Positions 58,292 through 64,000 of a stretch of DNA of 64,000 bases are shown here, piece by piece. Each line of letters begins with the position of its first letter. The first letter of the stretch is position 1. Location of the stretch: the NCBI RefSeq assembly GCF_014621695.1, contig NZ_CP061281.1:7316001-7380000 (forward strand), read 5' to 3'. The stretch comes from Streptomyces xanthii (GTDB lineage: Bacteria > Actinomycetota > Actinomycetes > Streptomycetales > Streptomycetaceae). The position numbers and the translations under genes are program-made. The notes below the pieces were generated by a model. It worked only from the letters and a program-made list of their open reading frames with translations, was not told where the DNA came from and did not search any database.

Positions 58292-58726
58292 GGTGGGTCA
58301 CTTTCGAAGAGAGCTGGCGCCGTCGGTCAGCACGGCATCACCGTAGACCGAACCGGCCCGCACCCCGCGCGGTGTCCACAACGAGAGACCACGAACGAGG
58401 GAGGCCGATGAGGGCAGGGCCGATGACAGAAGGGCCGGCGAGGGCGGCGTCGGCGAACAAGGGGCCGACGAAAGGGGGGCCGATGAAAAAAGGAGAGGGC
58501 GCGCGGAAGAGGCTCTGTTACGGTGGATCTTCCATTCTTCGTGTGATCAGGAGCAGACCGTGGCGGGTGACGACGACATCTCCGGGTGAGACCCGGACCT
58601 GACGGCCACCGGTGACGCTGAGGAAGCGTCCGCCGAAGTGGCTGCCTCGTCGTCCCCTTTCGCCATGACTCCCTTCGCGGTGGAGCGCGCTCGAGCGTTC
58701 CCGCGTCACCTTCTGAGGTACATACG
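58292..58726 (+). other. Long leader of the ABC-F operon with upstream ORFs and GPM-type repeats
   Basis: 435 bp without a conventional gene. GGCCGATGA-type units recur at about 58406, 58421 and 58475 (the last followed by AAAAAA). Possible leader ORFs on the plus strand are a GTG-initiated 19-codon peptide at 58543-58602 (V-I-R-S-R-P-W-R...), a GTG peptide ending at the CCATGA around 58666, and an ATG-initiated frame near 58664 that runs past the ABC-F start and stops inside it. Ribosome-mediated attenuation is known for ABC-F resistance genes; here it is only suggested by the layout. Confidence 0.5.
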
Positions 58727-60361
58727 ATGTCCGACATCTCCGTCGTCTGCTCGAACCTGACCTTCGCCTGGCCCGACGACACCCCCGTCTTCGCGGGCCT
58801 GTCCAGCACGATCGGCCCCGGCCGCACCGGGCTCGTCGCGCCCAACGGAGCCGGCAAGAGCACCCTGCTCAAGCTGATCGCGGGAGAGCTCCGGCCCACC
58901 GCCGGATCCGTGACCGTCACCGGCACCCTCGGCTACCTCCCGCAGAGCCTCCCGCTCACGACCGACCTGACCGTCGCCCAGGTCCTCGGCGTCGACGGGA
59001 TCATCCGCGCGATCGACGCCGTCGAGTCCGGCGACGTCGCCGAGGAGCACTTCACCACCATCGGAGACGACTGGGACATCGAGGAGCGCACCCGCGCCCA
59101 GCTCGACCGCCTCGGTCTCGACGACGTCGCCCTCGACCGCGTCCTCGGCACCCTCAGCGGCGGCCAGGTCGTCTCCCTCGGCCTCGCCGCCCAGCTCCTC
59201 AAGCGCCCCGACGTGCTGCTCCTCGACGAGCCCACCAACAACCTCGACGGCGACGCCCGGCAGCGCCTCTACGACGTCCTGACCGACTGGAACGGCGCCC
59301 TGCTGATCGTCAGCCACGACCGCACCCTCCTCGACCGCATGGACCGCATCGTCGAACTGGACCGCGGCGAACTGCGCCAGTTCGGCGGCAACTTCACGGC
59401 GTACGAGGAAGCCGTCAAGGCCGAGCAGGAGGTCGCCGAGAAGAACGTGCGCAACGCGGAACAGGCCCTCAAGCGCGAGAAGCGAGAGGCGCAGCAGGCC
59501 CGCGAGCGCGCCGAGCGCCGTATGAGCAACGCCGCCCGCAACCTCAAGGACGCGGGCCTGCCGAAGATCTTCGCCGGGAACATGAAGCGCGGCGCCCAGG
59601 AGGCCGCCGGACGCTCCGGACAGGTCCACGCGGGGCGGGTCAGCGAGGCCAAGAACCGACTCGACGAGGCCGGACGCGCCCTGCGCGACGAGCAGCGCCT
59701 CACCCTCGACCTGCCCGACACCCGGGTCCCCGCCGGACGCACCGTCTTCCACGGCGAACACCTCCAGGTCCGCCACGGCGACCGGCCGCTGTTCGCGGGA
59801 GACGGCCTCGACCTCTCGATCCGGGGCCCCGAGCGCATCGCCCTCACCGGCCCGAACGGCAGCGGGAAGTCCACCCTGCTGCGGCTCGTCCTCGGCGAAC
59901 TCGCCCCCGAGAGCGGCGAGATCAGGCGGGCCGACGGCCGCGTCGCCTATCTGTCGCAGCGGCTCGACCTGCTGGACCTCGACCGGACCGTCGCCGAGAA
60001 CTTCGCCGCGTACGCCCCGCACCGCACCGAGGCCGAGCGGATGAACCTCCTCGCCCGCTTCCTCTTCCGCGGCGCCGGCGCCCACCTGCCCACCGGCGTG
60101 CTGTCCGGCGGCGAACGGCTGCGTGCCACCCTCGCCTGCGTCCTGTGTGCCGAACCGGCTCCGCAGCTCCTGCTCCTGGACGAGCCGACGAACAACCTCG
60201 ACCTGGTCAGCGCCGGACAGCTGGAGAGCGCCCTCGCCTCCTACCAGGGCGCGTTCGTCGTCGTCAGCCACGACGAGCGGTTCCTCGCCGAGATCGGCGT
60301 CGAGCGCCGGCTGCGCCTCGCGGACGGGGTGCTGACGGAGGTCGCCGCGCCGGGGGAGTGA
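58727..60361 (+). CDS. ABC-F subfamily ATPase (ribosome-associated/antibiotic-resistance type)
   Basis: 544 aa, a soluble protein with two ATPase domains. The first has Walker A APNGAGKST, signature LSGGQVVSL and Walker B VLLLDEPTNNLD. The second has GPNGSGKST, LSGGERLRA and LLLLDEPTNNLD; both conserve the catalytic Glu. The interdomain linker (about 235-330) is Arg/Lys/Glu-rich coiled-coil, including VKAEQEVAEKNVRNAEQALK and RERAERRMSNAARNL, the P-site-probing arm of ABC-F proteins. ATG start about 10 bases after CTGAGG. A second ABC-F gene follows. Confidence 0.93.
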   Translation: MSDISVVCSNLTFAWPDDTPVFAGLSSTIGPGRTGLVAPNGAGKSTLLKLIAGELRPTAGSVTVTGTLGYLPQSLPLTTDLTVAQVLGVDGIIRAIDAVESGDVAEEHFTTIGDDWDIEERTRAQLDRLGLDDVALDRVLGTLSGGQVVSLGLAAQLLKRPDVLLLDEPTNNLDGDARQRLYDVLTDWNGALLIVSHDRTLLDRMDRIVELDRGELRQFGGNFTAYEEAVKAEQEVAEKNVRNAEQALKREKREAQQARERAERRMSNAARNLKDAGLPKIFAGNMKRGAQEAAGRSGQVHAGRVSEAKNRLDEAGRALRDEQRLTLDLPDTRVPAGRTVFHGEHLQVRHGDRPLFAGDGLDLSIRGPERIALTGPNGSGKSTLLRLVLGELAPESGEIRRADGRVAYLSQRLDLLDLDRTVAENFAAYAPHRTEAERMNLLARFLFRGAGAHLPTGVLSGGERLRATLACVLCAEPAPQLLLLDEPTNNLDLVSAGQLESALASYQGAFVVVSHDERFLAEIGVERRLRLADGVLTEVAAPGE

Positions 60362-60417
60362 CACCTGCCCGGCTCCGGCCCCTCCGCCCGCCCCCGACCA
60401 CACAGGTGAGCCCTTCC

Positions 60418-62067
60418 GTGACCGAACCCACCCCAGCCCCCGCCGCGCTGATCGCCCACGACCTCGTCCGCAGCCTCGGCGACCGGCGCGTGCTCGACGG
60501 CGTCTCCCTCACCGCCGCGCCCGGTCGCCGCATCGGGCTCATCGGCGAGAACGGAGTCGGCAAGTCGACTCTGATCCGGCTGCTCGCCGGCACCGACCGT
60601 CCCGACTCCGGCCGCGTCGAGAGGCCGGCCGAACTCGGCTGCCTGCAACAGGAGTTGCCCTACCCGGCCGAGGCCGCCGTCGCCGACGTGCTCGACGACG
60701 CCCTGCGCGAGGCGCGCCACACCCTTGCGGAGCTCGACCGGCTCGCCGCCCGCGTGGCCGACGCCCCCGAGGACGCCGAGCTCCTCGACGCGTACGGCCG
60801 GCTCCTCCAGGAGGCCGAGGAGAAGGAGGTGTGGGACGCCGACCGGCGCGCCGGGATCGTGCTGGCCGGACTCGGCCTCGGCGCGATCCCGTACACCCGT
60901 ACCGTCGGCTCGCTCTCCGGCGGGCAGCGCTCGCGCCTCGCGCTCGCGGCGCTGCTCGTCCGGCGTCCGACCGCCCTGCTCCTCGACGAACCCACCAACC
61001 ACCTCGACGACGCCGCCGCGGCCTTCCTGGAGGAGCAACTGCGAGGCCTGCCCGGCGCCGTCGTCGTCGCCAGCCACGACCGCGCCTTCCTCGACGCCGT
61101 CTGCACCGACCTCCTCGACCTCGACCCGGCGCTCGACGGACCCGTCCGCTTCGGCGGCACCTACAGCGCCTACCTGGCGGAGAAGCGGGCCGAACGCGCC
61201 CGCTGGGAACGCCGGTACGCCGAGGAACAGGAGGCGCTGACCGCCCTGCGCGCATCGGTGGACACGACCGCCCGCAGAGTCGCCCCCGACCGGGGACCCC
61301 GCGACACCGAGAAGATGGGCTACGGCCTGCGCGCGGGCCGCGTCCAGAGCCAGATCGCCCGCCGCGTGCGCAACGCGGCCCGGCGCCTCGACGACCTGGA
61401 GCGCGCCCAGATCCCCGCCCCGCCGCGCCCCCTCGTCCTCGCCGCCCCCGCCGTCGTACAGGAGACCGGGACCGGCGACCTCGTCGAACTCAGCGGCGTC
61501 CACGTCCCCGGGCGGCTGGCCGTCGGCGACCTCACGCTGTCGCCCGGCGACCGGCTCCTCGTCACGGGCGGCAACGGCGCGGGCAAGTCCACCCTCCTCG
61601 CGGTGCTGGCCGGGCGGCTCACGGCCGCAGGCGCGGTGCGACGCAGGCCCGGACTCACCGTGGGACTGCTCGCCCAGGACACGGAGTTCGAGCGGCCGGA
61701 GCGCTCCGCGCAGCAGGTGTACACCGCCGTCCTCGGCCCGGCGCGCGCCGAGGCGACCCCGCTGTCCGCGCTCGGACTGCTCGCCGCCCCGGAGCGCGCC
61801 AAGTCCGTCGCGCACCTGTCGGTGGGGCAGCGCCGCCGCCTCGCGCTCGCCCTCCTGGTCGCCCGGCCGCCCGAACTGCTCCTGCTCGACGAGCCCACGA
61901 ACCACCTCTCGCCGAGTCTGTGCGACGAACTGGAGGAGGCGCTGCGCGCCGAGGGGCCCGGCGCCGTCGTCGTCGCCAGCCACGACCGGTGGCTGCGGTC
62001 CCGCTGGACCGGCCGGGTGCTCGGCCTCGCCGCGGTTCACCGGGACGTACCTCCGCCACCAGGGTGA
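60418..62067 (+). CDS. ABC-F subfamily ATPase, second copy
   Basis: 549 aa from the GTG at 60418, with AGGTGAG about 7 bases upstream. Domain one: Walker A GENGVGKST, signature LSGGQRSRLALA, Walker B LLLDEPTNHLD. Domain two: GGNGAGKST, a changed signature LSVGQRRRLALA, and LLLDEPTNHLS, where the D-loop Asp is Ser. The linker (about 250-330) is Arg-rich. The two ABC-F genes are not recent duplicates: their linkers and lengths differ. They probably form one operon, separated by 56 bp. Confidence 0.92.
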   Translation: MTEPTPAPAALIAHDLVRSLGDRRVLDGVSLTAAPGRRIGLIGENGVGKSTLIRLLAGTDRPDSGRVERPAELGCLQQELPYPAEAAVADVLDDALREARHTLAELDRLAARVADAPEDAELLDAYGRLLQEAEEKEVWDADRRAGIVLAGLGLGAIPYTRTVGSLSGGQRSRLALAALLVRRPTALLLDEPTNHLDDAAAAFLEEQLRGLPGAVVVASHDRAFLDAVCTDLLDLDPALDGPVRFGGTYSAYLAEKRAERARWERRYAEEQEALTALRASVDTTARRVAPDRGPRDTEKMGYGLRAGRVQSQIARRVRNAARRLDDLERAQIPAPPRPLVLAAPAVVQETGTGDLVELSGVHVPGRLAVGDLTLSPGDRLLVTGGNGAGKSTLLAVLAGRLTAAGAVRRRPGLTVGLLAQDTEFERPERSAQQVYTAVLGPARAEATPLSALGLLAAPERAKSVAHLSVGQRRRLALALLVARPPELLLLDEPTNHLSPSLCDELEEALRAEGPGAVVVASHDRWLRSRWTGRVLGLAAVHRDVPPPPG

Positions 62068-62163
62068 TTCGTGTTCCGGCGCCTGCCGGACCGGTCACAC
62101 ATCGAAGGTCATGACGGCGGCCGGAGTTCACGCCGCCGAGGGGTCGAAACGCTGGAAGGTCAT

Positions 62164-62370
62164 ATGAGTGAATCTCAGGTGCGTCGGCATGCGGACACGG
62201 CGGGGCGGCGCATGCCGTCCCCGCGTCCGCAGTGGCAGAACCTCTTCGTCGCTCCGGTGTACAGCCCGGACCTGACGGAGCCGGACTGCCCGGACACGGC
62301 GTACGAGGAGCCGGACACCGTCGTACCGGTGCGCCGCCGCGCCGCACGGCGGACCGAACGGCTCCACTGA
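62164..62370 (+). CDS. Hypothetical 68-aa protein
   Basis: Starts MSESQVRRHADTAGRRMPSP, with AAGG five bases upstream of the ATG, and contains PQWQNLFVAPVYSPDL and TAYEEPDTVVPVRRRAARR. There is no membrane segment or cysteine pattern. The coding look is moderate (G/C-rich third positions). Family not recognised. Confidence 0.4.
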   Translation: MSESQVRRHADTAGRRMPSPRPQWQNLFVAPVYSPDLTEPDCPDTAYEEPDTVVPVRRRAARRTERLH

Positions 62371-62557
62371 CGGACGCGTGCCGCCCGGTCCCGGCGGGCG
62401 GCACCACCGGGCGGGGTCTGTCAACGGGAGAAGCACCGTCGAGGTCGTTGTGGGCGGCGACAGAAGACCCTGTACGCGTCGACATGGCCCCCGGCGAGCC
62501 AGGTTGGTGAGGATCGTCACGTCGAACCGAACCCCGCCCGTAGGAAAGCGAACTGAC

Positions 62558-63244
62558 GTGAGCAATCTCGCCACAGCCCTGGTGGAAGCGGCCCGCAGGC
62601 ACCCGCAGCGACCGGCGATGCGAGTCGGGGACAGTGTGCTGCCCCTCGTCGAACTGGATGAACTGAGCGCCCGGGTGGCGGGCGGACTGCTCGCGCACGG
62701 GCTGCGCCCCGGCGACCGGGTGGGGCTCCCGGAGCCCGACGAACCCGTGTTCCCCGTCCTGTACTTCGGCGCCCTGCGGGCCGGCGCCGTGGCCGTCGTC
62801 GCGCCCCGCCGCGGCGTGCCGCGCATGGTGCGCCCGCGTGGCGCGGCGCGGGGCGCGCGGCTCGTGTTCCGGACGACCGTCCCCGAGACGCCGCTGCACG
62901 CCGTGACGGGAGCGGAGCACACGGAGGCCGACGACACGACCGTGGTGGGGGTCGGACCGGGCTTCCTCGACCAGCTGGTGTTCTGGCCGCAGCGCCCGAG
63001 CATCGTGCACCGCGCCGGGCACGACCTGGCCGTGGTGCTCCGCTCCCGCGCGGGCGGCCCGGACACCGCACTGACCCACGACGCGCTGCGCGCCCGCACC
63101 CGCTCGGCGGCGCGCCCCCTGCACGAGGTGCCGGTGGTGTCGGCGGCCGCCGACGTCCTCCACGCGACCGTCCGCACCGGCGCTTGCCTGTTCGGGGAAC
63201 CCGTCGGCGCCGCCGACGTCCCGGAGGCGGGGAGCGCGGGGTGA
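62558..63244 (+). CDS. Truncated, degenerate AMP-binding (adenylate-forming) protein
   Basis: 228 aa from a GTG at 62558 with AGGAAAG upstream. The first 90 residues resemble the N-terminus of AMP-dependent synthetases (PLVELDELSARVAGGLLAHGLRPGDRVGL ... YFGALRAGAVAVVAP). The P-loop position reads AVVLRSRAGGPDTALTHDAL instead of Y-T-S-G-T-T-G-x-P-K-G, and the protein ends long before the adenylate-forming core motifs. It is the second adenylation-like protein here without a functional P-loop. An expressed small protein rather than a fragment is suggested by clean start and codon use. Confidence 0.7.
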   Translation: MSNLATALVEAARRHPQRPAMRVGDSVLPLVELDELSARVAGGLLAHGLRPGDRVGLPEPDEPVFPVLYFGALRAGAVAVVAPRRGVPRMVRPRGAARGARLVFRTTVPETPLHAVTGAEHTEADDTTVVGVGPGFLDQLVFWPQRPSIVHRAGHDLAVVLRSRAGGPDTALTHDALRARTRSAARPLHEVPVVSAAADVLHATVRTGACLFGEPVGAADVPEAGSAG

Positions 63245-63346
63245 CCTCCTGGCTGCCGCACGTCGATGAGGACCGCGAACTCCTCCAGAGCCACCCTGGC
63301 GAGGGCGGCACTGGCGGCCCCGTGAGCCGGGACGCCCCGGGCGGCC

Positions 63347-64000
63347 TCAGTCGCCGTAGCCGTCCGACGGGCCGGACGGCTCCTTGATGCCGGCCACGAG
63401 CTGTTCGATGAACGCCTCCCGGTCCGCCTCCGAGGAGGGGCGGCCCGGGACGCCCGGCCGGGTCTGCCACGGGCGCGGTCCCGTCGCCGCGCGGTACTCG
63501 ACCCCGACCGCGTCGAGCCGGGCGAGATGGTGCTCCAGGCGCGGCCGGAACTCCTCGTACCGGCGCTCGCCCGTGGACCACAGCGCCTCGGCGACCGCGC
63601 ACAGGCGCGGGAACGCGAAGTAGTCGACGGTGCGCGGCGAATCCATGTGCTCCGTCCAGATGTTGGCCTGACCGCCCAGCACGTGCGCGGCCTCGTCGGG
63701 CGTCAGCACGGCCGGCACCGGGTCGAACGCGTACGCCTTCTCCACCGTGATCGGCACCGCCACCGGGATCGGCTCGTCCGGGTCCTCGGACTGGCGGTAG
63801 TCCAGGTACACCTGGTCGTCCGGGCAGGAGACGACGTGCAGGCCCCGGCGGGCGGCCGTCACCGCGCCCGTCATGCCGCGCCACGACGCCACGACCGTGC
63901 CGGGCGGCACCTCGTCCTCCAGGAGCTCGTCCCAGCCGAACAGCCGCCGTCCGCGCGCGCTCACGTGCTCGCCGAGCCGCCGTACGAACCACGAGCGCAG
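63347..64000 (-). CDS. GH20 beta-N-acetylhexosaminidase, 5' end cut by window edge
   Basis: The frame is open to base 64000, so only the C-terminal 217 residues are seen. Motifs are GWDELLEDEVPPGTVVASWRG (barrel core with the conserved Trp), HVVSCPDDQVYLDYRQ, LGGQANIWTEHMD and FPRLCAVAEALWS, typical of glycoside hydrolase family 20. The catalytic Asp-Glu pair would lie upstream, outside the window. Such enzymes release GlcNAc from chitin oligomers. Its promoter and regulation are not visible. Confidence 0.93.
   Translation of the reverse strand: MRSWFVRRLGEHVSARGRRLFGWDELLEDEVPPGTVVASWRGMTGAVTAARRGLHVVSCPDDQVYLDYRQSEDPDEPIPVAVPITVEKAYAFDPVPAVLTPDEAAHVLGGQANIWTEHMDSPRTVDYFAFPRLCAVAEALWSTGERRYEEFRPRLEHHLARLDAVGVEYRAATGPRPWQTRPGVPGRPSSEADREAFIEQLVAGIKEPSGPSDGYGD

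Noticed and set aside
62380..62557. Upstream extension of the AMP-binding protein from 62378
   Set aside because: No conserved content precedes the GTG at 62558, which has a good Shine-Dalgarno.
1..64000. CRISPR arrays, tRNA or rRNA genes, transposases or phage genes
   Set aside because: No repeat-spacer periodicity, no tRNA-like or rRNA-like sequence and no integrase/transposase motifs were seen.

Overview
The window is very G+C-rich chromosomal DNA from an actinomycete, almost certainly a Streptomyces. The signs are third-codon-position G/C in every real gene, many GTG starts, several leaderless starts, mycothiol-type enzymes, a Streptomyces-type short leader peptide, large secreted subtilisin-like and GH20 enzymes, and many one-component regulators (TetR, MarR, GntR, ArsR, MerR, HxlR). 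I see no rRNA, tRNA, CRISPR array, integrase or insertion sequence. It reads as ordinary accessory-rich chromosome, with no sign of a mobile island.

Layout. 1-4.3 kb: amine module (APC permease cut by the left edge, flavin amine oxidase, XRE-TetR fusion regulator, SnoaL-like protein). 4.5-5.3 kb: mycothiol-dependent isomerase-like gene, then a 610-bp repeat-bearing gap. 5.9-13.3 kb: GntR regulator divergent from an amidohydrolase and a complete oligopeptide-type ABC importer in one tightly overlapping operon. 13.3-16.0 kb: hairpin- and repeat-rich convergent spacer, an MFS exporter behind an intrinsic attenuator, and uricase. 16.2-19.9 kb: DUF2945/DUF488 pair, TetR plus NmrA-like reductase, and a leader peptide ahead of an isopenicillin-N-synthase-family oxygenase. 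19.9-32.9 kb: small regulatory and stress modules, including a degenerate adenylate-forming ligase, a DUF899 thioredoxin-like protein, MarR-MFS, HxlR-quinone-reductase-like, ECF42 sigma with its DGPF partner, and ArsR-VOC. 33.1-37.7 kb: secreted S8 protease and an amidase. 37.7-42.1 kb: VOC, MarR/hydrolase, DHFR-like, DsbA-like and TetR/DoxX genes. 42.3-48 kb: a second peptide-type ABC importer with a leaderless leader peptide ending in Cys-Cys. 48-50.5 kb: DinB protein, TetR, a minisatellite and a frameshifted hydrolase. 50.7-57.4 kb: sulfur-flavoured block (MBL hydrolase/MerR, SulP transporter, MFS plus MBL-rhodanese, ArsR-rhodanese regulator). 57.4-64 kb: prephenate dehydratase, two ABC-F proteins behind a long leader, a truncated AMP-binding protein, and the 3' end of a GH20 hexosaminidase.

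How it works together. Most of the window is small regulator-plus-target units, and many have a visible operator at the regulator start: MarR 25162-25189, ArsR 31835-31858, MarR 38705-38753, TetR 42138-42162, MerR 52138-52157. The recurring unusual theme is control in 5' leaders: an SD-sequestering terminator (14843-14881), two short Cys-bearing leader peptides (18608-18682, 47831-47926) and a long ABC-F leader (58292-58726). A second theme is adenylate-forming-enzyme relatives that have lost their catalytic motifs (19866-21134 and 62558-63244). All functional statements rest on reading the sequence and on family knowledge; no database search was run.
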